A stretch of DNA of 64,000 bases from CAJWOS01 sp964502005 (GTDB taxonomy: Bacteria > Myxococcota_A > UBA796 > UBA2385), in the NCBI GenBank assembly GCA_964502005.1, contig CAZCUX010000016.1, forward strand, positions 88,924-152,923, given 5' to 3'. The notes beneath the pieces are model-generated. The model was not told where the DNA came from. It did not search any database and saw only the letters and a list, made by a program, of their open reading frames with translations. The position numbers and the translations under genes were made by a program. Positions within the stretch are counted from its first letter, which is position 1. Each line of letters begins with the position of its first letter. Below, piece by piece: positions 44,279 through 54,184 of the stretch.

Positions 44279-46759
44279 ATGTCAAACTTCGAGGCAACGG
44301 CCGCCATGAGCCCCATCCCTTCCGCTTCTGTGGGCCTTCGGGTTGATCTCGCAGCGCATACGGCGACTGCGCTCGATTGGTCTGTAATTTTGCAAGCGTT
44401 GGCGGGCTGCGCAGCCACGACCCTCGGTCGTGACGCGGCGCGGGCGATGCGGGTGCCCACCGATGAAGCTGTCATACGCCAATTACACGCCGAGGTCGAT
44501 GACGTGCGGCGCCTCGCCGAGCGCGCCGAAGTCATGCCGTTTGGCGGCATCGTGGCGCTCTCGCCGCTGGCCGAGCGCGCGGCACGCGATGCGGTGCTCG
44601 AACTGGAGGACATTCACGAGCTGGTGGGCGGGGTGCTGGGCATTCATCGCCTCCACCAGTGGCTCGCCAAACGCGCCGACGATGTGCCGACGCTCGCGAA
44701 CGTCGGCGCGCCGCTGTGCTTGTCCGAGGATTTTGTCGACCTGTGCAGCGAAGCCCTCGACGAGTTCGGCGAGCTTTCGGCGGTGCGCTGGCCCGAGCTG
44801 GGTCGACTGCGCACCACCATTCGGGACATGGGCCGCGCCATTCGCGCGCGTATGGAAGAGCTGATTCGGGGCGACGAGCTCGCCGACCACCTGCAGGACC
44901 GCTTTGTCACCGAGCGAGACGGCCGCTTCGTCGTGCCGCTCAAGGCCAGCTCTCCCCGCAACCTGGGCATCGTCCACGCCACCAGCAACACCGGCGAGAC
45001 GGTCTTCGTAGAGCCAGGCGAGATTGTGGCGCGGTCCAACCGGCTGCGGGAGTCCCAAGCGGAGCTCGAGCGCCTCGAACGGCGGGTGCTCGCCGAAATC
45101 TCCACGGTGGTCGCACGGGAAGCCACCGCCATCGCAGAGGCCGAGGCGGCGACCGTCCACCTGGATTTGCTGCATGCACGGCAACGGCTGGGCGAGCGAT
45201 TGCACGGGCGACTTCCCGAGGTCGGCAGTGGGGGCGTGCTGCGGCTCCGTGCGGCGCGGCACCCTGCGCTGGTCTTGCGCGGTGTCAACGTCGTCCCCAA
45301 CGACCTCTCCCTCGACTCCCAGCACCCTTGTCTATTGCTCACCGGCCCCAACACCGGCGGAAAGACCGTCGCGCTCAAGACCTTGGGCCTCGCGGCCTTG
45401 TTCTGTCGCTGCGCCATCCCATTCCCCGCCGAGGACGGCACCCGCATCGACATTTTCCCGAGCGTCGTGGCCGACATTGGCGACATCCAGACCGTACAAG
45501 GCGACCTCTCGACCTTCTCGGGCCACATCTCGATTCTCAAGGCCACGCTCGCCGCCGCGCGCCCCCAAACGCTCGTGCTCCTCGACGAAGTGGGTGTCGG
45601 CACCGACCCCTCCCAAGGCGCGCCCCTCGCGCGGGCCATCGTCGAAGCCTTGGTCGATACCGGCGCGCGGGTCTGCGTGACCACCCACTACGCCGAAGTG
45701 AAGGCCCTCTCCGCCGCTGACGCCCGCTTCGCGATTGCCGCGATGCAATACGCCCACGGCCGCCCCACCTACCGCGTGGCCCCCGGACATGCCGGGCAGT
45801 CCCATGCGTTCGCGATTGCGCGCAGCCTCGACCTCCCCGAAGCCATCGTCGAGCGCGCGCGCGGGCTCATGGACCAAGGCGCGCGGCAGCTCTCGGAGCT
45901 GATGGAAGAGCTCGAAGCACAGCAAGCCGAAGTGCGCCTGCTGCGCGAGGCTCTCGACGAGCGGGACCGCGTGGTGAGCGAGCGGGAGCGAAAGCTCGAA
46001 GCCCGGCGCCAGTCCCTCGAAGCGCGAAAGGTGCGCCTCGAACAAGAAATCGCCGAACGCTTCACCCGGCGGCTGCGCGACCGCGAAGACGAAGTGAAGG
46101 GCCTCGTGGCGGCGCTGCAGCAAGCGCCCGACCTCGACCTCGCCGGGCGCACCCTCAAGCAGATTCGCGACATTCGCGAAGAAGTGGCCAAAAAAGCGGC
46201 CCCGCGCGTGCCCAACCTGCCGCCGCCGCCCAAGGCGCTGGCCGTGGGCGACCCCGTGCTGGTGCGCTCCTTGGCCCAGCGCGGCGTGGTGACCGAGGTG
46301 TTGGGCAACGACCGCTTTGCCGTGCGCGTGGGCGTGCTGCCCATGAAGCTCAAGCGCGCCGAGCTTGCGCGCATCGACGCCCGTGGCCAAGTCGTCGCCG
46401 ACGACGCGCCCGCGCCCGCGCCGCGCCCTGCACCCCCCGTCGCCGCGCCGCCCCCCGCCGTCGCCCCTACCAAGGTCGCCGCCGTCGACCGCGCCGACCT
46501 CGCGGGCTTGCGCCTCGACTCCAACACCCTCGACCTACGCGGCGTGCGCCTCCACGACGCCATGGACCAAATCCCGCTGTTCCTCGACCGCATGACCGTC
46601 GAAGGGCGCTCCGTCGCGTTCGTGCTGCACGGGCACGGCACCGGCGCGCTCAAAAAGGCCGTGCGCGACTACTTGCCCACCTGCGGCTACATCACCGGCT
46701 GGCGGCCGTGCGACCCCGGCGAAGGCGGCGACGCCTACACGATTGTGGGCTTGCGGTAG
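44279..46759 (+). CDS. mutS2: MutS2 ATPase with C-terminal Smr domain
   Basis: 826 residues from ATG 44279 (AAGGCGAG just upstream). The MutS-type core/clamp region is followed by the ATPase with Walker A GPNTGGKT (about 355-362), LLDEVGVGTDPSQGAPLA Walker B (about 435) and a conserved TTHYAEVKAL. A long coiled coil (about 520-650), a KOW-like segment and the Smr nuclease domain (LDLRGVRLHDAM and HGHGTGALKKAV, about 745-800) complete the family order. MutS2 suppresses homologous recombination and also rescues collided ribosomes (RqcU). Full-length. Confidence 0.94.
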   Translation: MSNFEATAAMSPIPSASVGLRVDLAAHTATALDWSVILQALAGCAATTLGRDAARAMRVPTDEAVIRQLHAEVDDVRRLAERAEVMPFGGIVALSPLAERAARDAVLELEDIHELVGGVLGIHRLHQWLAKRADDVPTLANVGAPLCLSEDFVDLCSEALDEFGELSAVRWPELGRLRTTIRDMGRAIRARMEELIRGDELADHLQDRFVTERDGRFVVPLKASSPRNLGIVHATSNTGETVFVEPGEIVARSNRLRESQAELERLERRVLAEISTVVAREATAIAEAEAATVHLDLLHARQRLGERLHGRLPEVGSGGVLRLRAARHPALVLRGVNVVPNDLSLDSQHPCLLLTGPNTGGKTVALKTLGLAALFCRCAIPFPAEDGTRIDIFPSVVADIGDIQTVQGDLSTFSGHISILKATLAAARPQTLVLLDEVGVGTDPSQGAPLARAIVEALVDTGARVCVTTHYAEVKALSAADARFAIAAMQYAHGRPTYRVAPGHAGQSHAFAIARSLDLPEAIVERARGLMDQGARQLSELMEELEAQQAEVRLLREALDERDRVVSERERKLEARRQSLEARKVRLEQEIAERFTRRLRDREDEVKGLVAALQQAPDLDLAGRTLKQIRDIREEVAKKAAPRVPNLPPPPKALAVGDPVLVRSLAQRGVVTEVLGNDRFAVRVGVLPMKLKRAELARIDARGQVVADDAPAPAPRPAPPVAAPPPAVAPTKVAAVDRADLAGLRLDSNTLDLRGVRLHDAMDQIPLFLDRMTVEGRSVAFVLHGHGTGALKKAVRDYLPTCGYITGWRPCDPGEGGDAYTIVGLR

Positions 46760-46769
46760 CGCTTCGAAA

Positions 46770-46806
46770 CAAAAACGCCCGCCCGGAGCGTTTCCTCGGG
46801 CGGGCG
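46770..46806 (-). terminator. Rho-independent terminator for the minus-strand lipoprotein gene
   Basis: The arms CGCCCGCCC (46776-46784) and GGGCGGGCG (46798-46806) are perfectly complementary with a 13-base loop, and read on the minus strand the hairpin is followed by TTTTTG. The lipoprotein gene ending at 46821 lies upstream on that strand. It may also stop plus-strand transcription from mutS2. Confidence 0.8.
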
Positions 46807-46820
46807 GCCAACAAACAACC

Positions 46821-47495
46821 TCAGTCCGCGTGACGGGCCATCGCTTCGGCGGCTTGGCGAGCGCACGCGCGGACGTGGTCGGTGAGCAAGGCGTCGAGCT
46901 GTGCGGGCTTGAGGTCCGAGAGATACTGCATCGCCAGCAAGTCACCGATTCCCGCCACGTCGACCGAGGTGTCGAGCGATTGCAGCGGCGTCACGCAGGT
47001 GCGGTGCGCGCGGTACACGCGCTCCTTTTCGCGCTTGTGGGTCAGCTCGAGGTCGATTTCGGATGCGACCGCCGGCTGGCCGTCCGACACCACGAAGCCG
47101 TAGTCGGTGATGGTGATGCGCAGCGGGTGACGGCCATCTTCGCGCACTTCAAACGGGAGGACCGACGCATCGACGCCGCGGTTGAAGCCGACGATTGCCG
47201 CTTGGGTCAGCTCATCGGAGTCGACGGCTTTGAGCAGCTTCTTGCTCACTTGCGCCTGCTCGCGGGCGGTGGCGATGCCGGTGCCCAGCTCGACGGCCGC
47301 TTCGACCGCTGCGACCTTTTCGTTTTCCGGCGTGGTGGAGGACCAACCGGGGGCCACCGACACCGACGGGCGGCCCGCGACCGTAACAATTGGGCGAACC
47401 GAACCCAAGCTCTCGGCAACGCGGCGGAACTTTCCGTGGCAACCCGAAGCAAGAACGACGACGAGAAGGGCGGAAAGGGTTCGTGCAGCGGTCAT
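46821..47495 (-). CDS. Hypothetical lipoprotein
   Basis: 224 residues. Signal peptide ending LASGC (lipobox). The domain contains two or three Cys, a conserved-looking block IRITITDYGFVVSDGQP and a C-terminal helix ending in MARHAD. It has its own terminator and stands about 100 bases downstream of the disulfide reductase gene on the same strand, so the two could be co-transcribed. No family recognised. Confidence 0.55.
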   Translation of the reverse strand: MTAARTLSALLVVVLASGCHGKFRRVAESLGSVRPIVTVAGRPSVSVAPGWSSTTPENEKVAAVEAAVELGTGIATAREQAQVSKKLLKAVDSDELTQAAIVGFNRGVDASVLPFEVREDGRHPLRITITDYGFVVSDGQPAVASEIDLELTHKREKERVYRAHRTCVTPLQSLDTSVDVAGIGDLLAMQYLSDLKPAQLDALLTDHVRACARQAAEAMARHAD

Positions 47496-47593
47496 TTTCT
47501 GGTTCCTCCGTTGTGGGGTATCGCCGCCGACGCCGAGGAACGCCGTCTATTTGGCACGCCCCGTCCCGGATACCGTTCTGCGACAGTTGGCGG

Positions 47594-49042
47594 CTATTCG
47601 CCCGGCCCAAAGTCGTCGCAGCGAATGCCCGATTGCCGCGGTACGCGCAGGTTGTGGCGCAAATCCCGAAGCGCCGTGCGTATTCCCTCCTCGACAACGG
47701 GGTGGTAAAACGGCATGTCGAGGGCCTGAGACACCGTCAAGCCTTGCTGGATGGCCCACGCGAGAAGGTGCGCGGTGTGCTCGACATCGGGGCCGAGCAT
47801 CTCGGCGCCGAGCAAGCGCCCGGTGCCCGACTCGCCGTAAATGCGGACATGGCCCTTGTTTCGGTCCATGACCCGCGCGCGGCCTTGGTTGCGGTACGAC
47901 ACCTCGCCGACGCGGTGCTGGCTGCACGTCAAAGAGCGCCACGGCTCGCCGACCGTCGCCATCTGCGGGTCGCTGAACACCACGCCCATCGGCGTGCGGC
48001 GCGCGCGGGTCACGACGTCGGGGAAGCGCGCGGCGTTGCTGCCCGCAATGCGCCCTTCGTCGCTGGCTTCGTGCAGCAAGGGGCGGTCGCTGTTGGCGTC
48101 GCCTGCGACAAATACGTAGGAGTCGCCTACTTGCAGGGTCAGCGGGTCGTAGTTGACCCGGCCACCCGGGAGAATGGCCACGCCGGCGTGCTCGAGACCG
48201 ATGCCCATGACATTGGGGCGACGGCCAGCGGTCACGAGCACGCGGTCGGCGGTGAAGCTGTGCTGGCTGCCATCGGGGTCCACAAAGCGCACGACGGCTT
48301 CATTTCCCTTTCGCTCGACCTGCAAGTCGTGAATGTCGGGGTGGACCGGGAACTCCTCGCGGAAGGTCGCGACGGCGTGCTCCCGCATCTTCGGGTCTTG
48401 GAAGGGGCCGATGAGGCCGTCAATCCCAATCAAACACACCTGCGAGCCGAGGCGGTGCAAGGCTTGTCCCAGCTCCAAGCCAATCACGCCCGGCCCGACC
48501 ACGAGGGTGCGGGCGGGGATGTCGGGAAGCTCGAACACGCCTTCGTTGTCCATCAAGAGGTCGCCCAGGGGCCGGTAGGGCGGGGGAACCACGGGCGTCG
48601 AGCCGGTGGCAACGACGAGCGCCTGAAAGTGGACCTCCGCGATGGCATCGCCGTTTTCGTCGGTCACGACGAGGGTGTGCGGGCCGGTGAGCGTGCCGCG
48701 ACCGCGCAATAGGTGGCCGTGGGTGAGGTGCGCGTCGATGTCTTCGAGCACAAAGCCGACGAAGCGGTCGCGCTCCCGGCGCACGCGCTCCATCACCGCG
48801 GGGCCATCTACTGTCACCTCGGCGGAAAAGCCGAAGACATGGCCCTTGTGGGCAGTGTGCACTGCGTCTGCGGCGGCGATGAGCAGCTTGCTCGGCATAC
48901 AGCCCACCCGCGCGCAGGTGGTGCCATACGGGCCGGGGTCAATCATGAGCGCGGTGCGGCCTTCGTGAATTACGGCCCGGCGTGCGTTGAGGCCAGCGGT
49001 TCCAGCGCCGAGAATGGCCACGTCGATATGGTGTACTTGCAT
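47594..49042 (-). CDS. Class I pyridine nucleotide-disulfide oxidoreductase (dihydrolipoamide dehydrogenase-like)
   Basis: About 482 residues from ATG 49042 with GGAGACGA upstream. FAD-binding motif ILGAGTAGLNARRA; redox-active disulfide GTTCARVGCMPSK (Cys-x4-Cys); NAD-binding region LVVGPGVIGLELGQAL; FAD-binding VFVAGDANSDRPLLHEA; and C-terminal base pair HPVVEEGIRTAL (His-Glu). These place it with the lipoamide dehydrogenase/glutathione reductase class; specific substrate not determinable. It is divergent from the helicase gene. Confidence 0.9.
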   Translation of the reverse strand: MQVHHIDVAILGAGTAGLNARRAVIHEGRTALMIDPGPYGTTCARVGCMPSKLLIAAADAVHTAHKGHVFGFSAEVTVDGPAVMERVRRERDRFVGFVLEDIDAHLTHGHLLRGRGTLTGPHTLVVTDENGDAIAEVHFQALVVATGSTPVVPPPYRPLGDLLMDNEGVFELPDIPARTLVVGPGVIGLELGQALHRLGSQVCLIGIDGLIGPFQDPKMREHAVATFREEFPVHPDIHDLQVERKGNEAVVRFVDPDGSQHSFTADRVLVTAGRRPNVMGIGLEHAGVAILPGGRVNYDPLTLQVGDSYVFVAGDANSDRPLLHEASDEGRIAGSNAARFPDVVTRARRTPMGVVFSDPQMATVGEPWRSLTCSQHRVGEVSYRNQGRARVMDRNKGHVRIYGESGTGRLLGAEMLGPDVEHTAHLLAWAIQQGLTVSQALDMPFYHPVVEEGIRTALRDLRHNLRVPRQSGIRCDDFGPGE

Positions 49043-49195
49043 ATTCGTCTCCAAGCGGGGGCGACGGGCGACCCGCGTGATTGCACGGGGATTGGGTGCC
49101 AGCGCTGCCCATTGGTTTCACCACGGATTATTCTGGTTCGACAAAACGTGCGGGGCGGTTGTGGGGAATAGACGTCCAAGCGACCGGGAGCAGCC

Positions 49196-50839
49196 ATGAG
49201 CCGACCAGTCATGCGTGATTACCAGCGCGAAGCCATCGCTGCCGTGCTGCAAACCCGGCGGGCGGGGATTCGGCGGATGGTGGTGGTCTTGCCGACCGGC
49301 GCAGGCAAGACCGTCATCTTTAGCGAGCTGGTGCGCCTCGCGCGGCGACCGGTGCTGGTGCTCGCACACCGAAGCGAGCTGGTCGAGCAAGCGGCCGACA
49401 AGATTCGGTGGGCCTTGGGCGACGACCCCCGCGCTGCCAAGGTCGCCGTCGAGCAAGCCGACCGACGCGCGCCGGAAGATGCTCTCGTTATCGTGGCGTC
49501 GATTCGGTCGTTGCGCGACAATCGGCTGTCCCGTCTATTGCAGGATAGACAATTCGGCTTGATTGTCTACGATGAATGCCACCACGCGACGGCAGAAGAC
49601 AACCAGCGGGTGCTCCGCCAGCTGGGCGCCTTCGACCCCCAATGGGAGGGCACGCTGCTCGGCTTCACCGCGACGCCCCAACGCGCCGACGGACAAGGCC
49701 TTGACCTCGTCTTTGAGCGCATCGCGTACAGCCGCACCTTGCCCGACCTCATCCGCGCTGGGTTTTTGGTGCCGCTCCGGGGGTTTCGCGTGGAGACCGC
49801 CGCCGACCTCTCCGACGTACAAACCACCCAAAGCGACCTCGACGAAGCCAGCCTCGAAGAGGCCATCGACATCGAAGACCGAAACGCGCTGGTCGCGCGG
49901 TCGATTCAAGAGCTGGCACGCGGACGGCGCACCCTCGCATTTTGCGTGACGGTGCGGCACGCGCGCAATCTCATGCGCGCCTTGAACGCGGTGGGCGTGC
50001 CGGCGGGCATGGTGTGGGGCGACATGAAGGCCGACGACCGTGCGGCGGTGCTGGCGGCGTTTCGCGAAGGGCGCTTGCACGCCGTCACCAACGTGGGCGT
50101 GCTCACCGAAGGCTTCGATGACCCTGGCGTGGCCTGTGTGGCGATGGCGCGGCCCACCCGCTCCGAGGGCCTCTACGCGCAGTGTGTCGGGCGCGGGACC
50201 CGCTTGTTTGACGGCAAGACCGACTGCTTGGTCCTCGATTTCGTCGACCTCTCGGCCCTTGAGTTGGTCTCTTTGCCGTCGCTTTTGGGTGCGCCTCGCA
50301 ACCTCGACCTAGAAGGCGAAGACGCGCTTGAGGCCGCCGATGCCGTGCGCGCTATCCTCGGCGGCGTGCCGGGATTCGAGGTGCCGCCGGGCTCGATTAC
50401 CTTGCAAGACATCAAAGACCGCGCGGCGGCCTTCGACCCCCTCGACCAGCGCGTTGACATCGAAGTGCGGGCCATTTCGGGCAATGGCTGGGCCTCCCTT
50501 GGCCGGCGGGGCCTCGTGCTGCACATCGCGCGGGGCCAACGGATGTCGGAAATCCGCGTGCTCGATGTGGGCAAAAAGGGGCGCAAGGACCGCTGGCAGG
50601 TGTGGTGGGACGGCAAAAAGGTCGCAGCGTTCAGCACCGTCGAAGCGGCCGTCGACGCGGCGGACTTTGAAATCGCAAAGCGCGGACCTGCGTGGATAGA
50701 GGCGGCCAGCGAATACGCGGCGTGGCGGAGGGGGCCGGTGCCACCGGGGCTTGCAGAGGCCGTGCGCACGTTGCCCGGTGACGCGCGCACCCACGGGCAA
50801 GCCTTGCAGCTCCTCAGCTTCTCCGAAGCCTGGCGCTAA
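49196..50839 (+). CDS. SF2 DEAD/DEAH-type helicase, XPB-like
   Basis: 547 residues. Helicase motifs in order: QRE at the N-terminus (DYQREAI), Walker A PTGAGKT (33-39), Ia LVLAHRSEL, motif II DECHH (126-130), III GFTATP, V (TEGFDDPGV) and VI QCVGRGTR. A C-terminal extension of about 200 residues is unlike the standard two-domain core and may bind nucleic acid or partner. Family: XPB/SSL2-like, frequent in repair and restriction-type systems. It starts 153 bases from the divergent reductase gene and converges with the MopE gene. Confidence 0.9.
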   Translation: MSRPVMRDYQREAIAAVLQTRRAGIRRMVVVLPTGAGKTVIFSELVRLARRPVLVLAHRSELVEQAADKIRWALGDDPRAAKVAVEQADRRAPEDALVIVASIRSLRDNRLSRLLQDRQFGLIVYDECHHATAEDNQRVLRQLGAFDPQWEGTLLGFTATPQRADGQGLDLVFERIAYSRTLPDLIRAGFLVPLRGFRVETAADLSDVQTTQSDLDEASLEEAIDIEDRNALVARSIQELARGRRTLAFCVTVRHARNLMRALNAVGVPAGMVWGDMKADDRAAVLAAFREGRLHAVTNVGVLTEGFDDPGVACVAMARPTRSEGLYAQCVGRGTRLFDGKTDCLVLDFVDLSALELVSLPSLLGAPRNLDLEGEDALEAADAVRAILGGVPGFEVPPGSITLQDIKDRAAAFDPLDQRVDIEVRAISGNGWASLGRRGLVLHIARGQRMSEIRVLDVGKKGRKDRWQVWWDGKKVAAFSTVEAAVDAADFEIAKRGPAWIEAASEYAAWRRGPVPPGLAEAVRTLPGDARTHGQALQLLSFSEAWR

Positions 50840-50848
50840 ACAAACCCG

Positions 50849-53416
50849 CTACCAAGCGGTGTTGCCCACCATGCGCACCGTGGGCCACGAGCCGAGGGTG
50901 TCGAGGTCGGTGCGTTGGGTTTCGGTGTAGCCCGCAGCGGTCCCCCAATAAATCGCGGTGTCGGGGATGCTTGCCCACGAGCCAGAGTAGTAGTTGTTGA
51001 ACACAAGCTCGGGGAAGCCGTCGCGGTCGAGGTCGCCGATGGTGACGCGGCTGGCGCCGGTTGTCGAAAGGAGGGTGGCGTAGGTCGAAAAGCCGGACGC
51101 GGAGCCGTAGTACACCGAGGACACGGACGCATGGCCGGTGGGCGAGTTGTAGGTGGGTATCACGAGGTCATCGTAGCCGTCGTTGTTGAGGTCGGCGGCT
51201 TCGATGTCGTAGCTCGCGAAGTGGGGCAAGGTGTCTTTGGCGGTGGTCGAGAAGCCCGTGGCGCTGTTGTAGTACACCGAGGCGTTGGTCGACGTAGAGG
51301 TGCCGGTCGTGAGGCTCGCGAACGCGACATCTTGCGTGCCGTCCCCATCAAAGTCGCCCGTCGCCACCGAAGACGCGCCGACCGTCGGGAAGGTTTCGGT
51401 GTTGGTGGTCGAAAAGCCGGTAGACGCGCCGTAATACACGATGCTGGTGGTGCTGTACCCCACGCCGCTGCGGTAGTGGTTGGCGAACAGGATGTCGTCC
51501 CAGCCGTCGCCGTCGAGGTCGGTGACCTCCAAGTCGAGGCAGCCGGTTGTGGGCAAGTCGGCGCGGCGGGTGGTCGAGATGCCCGTCGCGGTGCCGTAAT
51601 AGACAAAGGAGTTGACGTTGTAGCTGCCGTCGCTGCGGTGGTTGCAAAACACCACGTCGAGGTAGCCGTCTTGGTCGAAGTCGGCGGTGTCTACGTCATA
51701 AGCGCCGTAGGTCGTGAGGCTCGTGCGGCTGGTGGTCGAATACGTGCCCGCGGCGTTTCCGTAGTACACCCAGGACGACGTGTTGTAGGTGTACGCGTAG
51801 TGGTTGGCGGTCACAATGTCGGTGTAGCCGTCGCCATTGAGGTCGGCGACCGCGCCGCGCACCGTGCCGTAGGTCGGAAATGTCGACACAGACGCTGCAG
51901 AATGGCCGGCGGCGCTGCCCCAGTAGACATAGCTGGTTGATGAATACCCGGATGGCCCGTAGTAGTCAAATACGATGATGTCGATATAGCCGTCGCCGTT
52001 TATGTCGGTTGTAATGGAGTCGTAGGCACCCGTTGCGCTTACGGTCGCGTCGGCGGTCGCGGAAAAATCGCTGCCGTCCCCATAAAAGAGCTGCTGGTTC
52101 GCGGTATAAGACGAGCCGCTATAATGGTTGGGCACAAAAATGTCGGGGATACCGTCGCAGTTGAGGTCGGTGCAGGCGTCGATGCCGTCGCAGTCTTGGT
52201 CGATGCCATCGAAGGGGACTTCTGTGGCGGTGGAGCCCACAAAGGCGGTGGCGTTGGTGTCGTCGCAATCGGAGGTGTCGGTGGTGGTGCCCGATGGTTG
52301 GGCGCACGCGACCACCGGGGCGGCGATGTCACCGAAGCCGTCAGCGTCGGCGTCGGTGTACCAAGTGGGCGCGTCGAGGGCGTCGTCTTCGTCGGTGGTG
52401 CCGTCGCAGTCGTTGTCTGCGCCATCGCACCACTCGTCGGCGCCGGGGAAGTTCTCGGACGAAAAGTCGTCGCAGTCGGTGCTGTCGGACACATAGCCCG
52501 CAGGCGGCTCGCATTGGCGCAGCACGTACGTCGACGTGCCGAAGCCGTCGCTGTCCGCGTCGATGTACCAGGTGGGCGCGTCGATGGCGTTTTCGTCGAC
52601 ATCGGTGTCGCAGTCATCGTCGAGGGCGTTGCAGGTCTCCGGCGCGCCAGGGTAGGCGTCGGCGCGGGTGTCGTCGCAGTCGGTGGGGATGTCCGACCAG
52701 CCCGCCGGAATCGTGCAGCTCGACTGCACCACAGAGGGGTTGCCGAAGCCATCGGCGTCGGTGTCTTCAAAGACGTCCTGGCTGTCAATGGCGTCGCCGT
52801 CGATGTCGCCGTCGCAGTCGTTGTCGAGGTTGTCGCAGATTTCGATTGCGTCAGGGTACGCGCGGGCCGAAGCATCGTTGCAGTCGGTGTTGTCGGCCAC
52901 GAAGCCAGACGGGGGGTCGCAGGACTCCGCGGTGACCAACGGGTCGCCGTAGCCGTCGCCGTCGGTGTCCGAATACCAGACCGCGCGCACGTCATCGTCG
53001 ACGGTGCCGTTGCAGTCATTGTCTTTGTCGTCGCAGCGCTCGGGGGCGCCCACATAGATGCTGGCGTCGTCGTCGTCGCAGTCGGTGTTGTTGGAGACGG
53101 TGCCCAGCGGCGGCTCGCACGCATCGACGGGGCGCGTGGGGTCGCCGAATCCATCGCCGTCGGCGTCGGCGAAAAACGAGATGTTGACGCCTTCGTCTAC
53201 GATGCCGTCGCAATCGTCGTCGATGCCATTGCAGACCTCTGCTGCCCCTGGGTACACGCCCGGCGCGGTGTCGTCGCAGTCTTGGTCGGCGGTGACCCCG
53301 TCATTGTCGGCATCGACCGTCGAGACGATGCCGTCTTTGCTATCGAGGGACGCGACGGTGCCGGTGCGACAGGCCCACAAGTGTCCGACGACAAAAATAC
53401 AGAGGGGGAATCGCAT
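50849..53416 (-). CDS. Large MopE-repeat/FG-GAP surface protein
   Basis: 855 residues from ATG 53416 (GGAGAGACC upstream). Signal peptide followed by Cys (LWACR), possibly a lipobox. From about 25 to 430 lie eight or so MopE motifs with alternate Asp/Asn and Cys (CNGIDDDCDGIVDE, CDDKDNDCNGTVDD, CDNLDNDCDGDIDG and others). From 440 on, about seven FG-GAP/VCBS-type repeats of 55-60 residues rich in Tyr/Ser/Thr (DINGDGYIDI, DLNGDGYTDI, DFDQDGYLDV, DLDGDGWDDI). Calcium binding by the DxDGDGxxD loops is expected. Surface adhesion or metal capture is the likely role. Confidence 0.85.
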   Translation of the reverse strand: MRFPLCIFVVGHLWACRTGTVASLDSKDGIVSTVDADNDGVTADQDCDDTAPGVYPGAAEVCNGIDDDCDGIVDEGVNISFFADADGDGFGDPTRPVDACEPPLGTVSNNTDCDDDDASIYVGAPERCDDKDNDCNGTVDDDVRAVWYSDTDGDGYGDPLVTAESCDPPSGFVADNTDCNDASARAYPDAIEICDNLDNDCDGDIDGDAIDSQDVFEDTDADGFGNPSVVQSSCTIPAGWSDIPTDCDDTRADAYPGAPETCNALDDDCDTDVDENAIDAPTWYIDADSDGFGTSTYVLRQCEPPAGYVSDSTDCDDFSSENFPGADEWCDGADNDCDGTTDEDDALDAPTWYTDADADGFGDIAAPVVACAQPSGTTTDTSDCDDTNATAFVGSTATEVPFDGIDQDCDGIDACTDLNCDGIPDIFVPNHYSGSSYTANQQLFYGDGSDFSATADATVSATGAYDSITTDINGDGYIDIIVFDYYGPSGYSSTSYVYWGSAAGHSAASVSTFPTYGTVRGAVADLNGDGYTDIVTANHYAYTYNTSSWVYYGNAAGTYSTTSRTSLTTYGAYDVDTADFDQDGYLDVVFCNHRSDGSYNVNSFVYYGTATGISTTRRADLPTTGCLDLEVTDLDGDGWDDILFANHYRSGVGYSTTSIVYYGASTGFSTTNTETFPTVGASSVATGDFDGDGTQDVAFASLTTGTSTSTNASVYYNSATGFSTTAKDTLPHFASYDIEAADLNNDGYDDLVIPTYNSPTGHASVSSVYYGSASGFSTYATLLSTTGASRVTIGDLDRDGFPELVFNNYYSGSWASIPDTAIYWGTAAGYTETQRTDLDTLGSWPTVRMVGNTAW

Positions 53417-53500
53417 GGTCTCTCCGAGGTTCGTTAGTCTACCGGAAAGACGCGAGGCAAGGGCGGCTCCCTCCTTGCCGGTGGCGCGACGTTGGCGCGC

Positions 53501-53514
53501 TGAATGGCCATTCA
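53501..53514. repeat. TGAATGGCCATTCA palindrome
   Basis: A fully self-complementary 14-mer followed by TTTTCC, 32 bases before the ATG at 53546, in the divergent region between that gene and the large MopE gene. Because no gene ends here, termination is unlikely and a regulatory or mobile-repeat role is more plausible. Confidence 0.55.
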
Positions 53515-53545
53515 TTTTCCGGCAAGCGCCGTAGCGGAGGACCAA

Positions 53546-53965
53546 ATGACCGATGAACCCACCCTCGCGTCGCCGGTAGACGGGACAAGCCCGTTGGGAC
53601 AGCTCCCGAGCCGCGACCACCAAGACGAAGAGCGCTTTTTGGCGGCGTGGCGTGCCGCCGGTGCAGAGTCCCAAGAGTTGCTTGTCGATGTCATCACCGC
53701 GGCGATGGATACGCGGCGGCCGTTGCTCGCGGCGCGCCTCGTCGGCTTGCTCGACGACGAAGCGGAGAGCGACGCGCCCGCCGTCGCACGCGCACGGGCC
53801 GCCGCCGGGCTGCTGCTGAAGTCCGCCGAGTCTATCGATCCCGTGCTCTTGGAGGACTTTATGGACGCATGGCGGCGCTCGCGGGCGGACTACATGGCGC
53901 GCGCACGAAAGCGACAACGCGCGCGTGCAGGGCAAGAACGGCCCCGACAGCCCCGTCGGCGCTAA
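53546..53965 (+). CDS. Small basic/helical hypothetical protein
   Basis: 139 residues from ATG 53546 with GGAGG six bases upstream. Predicted mainly alpha-helical, with an acidic N-terminus and a strongly basic C-terminus (RARKRQRARAGQERPRQPRRR). No signal peptide or recognised domain. The basic tail suggests nucleic-acid binding, but nothing more can be said. Confidence 0.5.
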   Translation: MTDEPTLASPVDGTSPLGQLPSRDHQDEERFLAAWRAAGAESQELLVDVITAAMDTRRPLLAARLVGLLDDEAESDAPAVARARAAAGLLLKSAESIDPVLLEDFMDAWRRSRADYMARARKRQRARAGQERPRQPRRR

Positions 53966-54184
53966 CAGGCGTACAGAACAAGTTCTCGCCAAACGTGCGC
54001 GCTCTCGAAACGGATGGGGTACACGGTGGCGCACGGAGGCGGCGCACACTTTCCGTACAAACTTCCGCGCGGCGGTATGGGTTTTGTCTGGATTGTGTCG
54101 CCGGCCAGACGATTTCCGCGAGAGTCGTTAGCAGACAACCGCTGGGGTCCGGTGGGCGGACCAGCGATGGGTTTGGGAGGTTCG

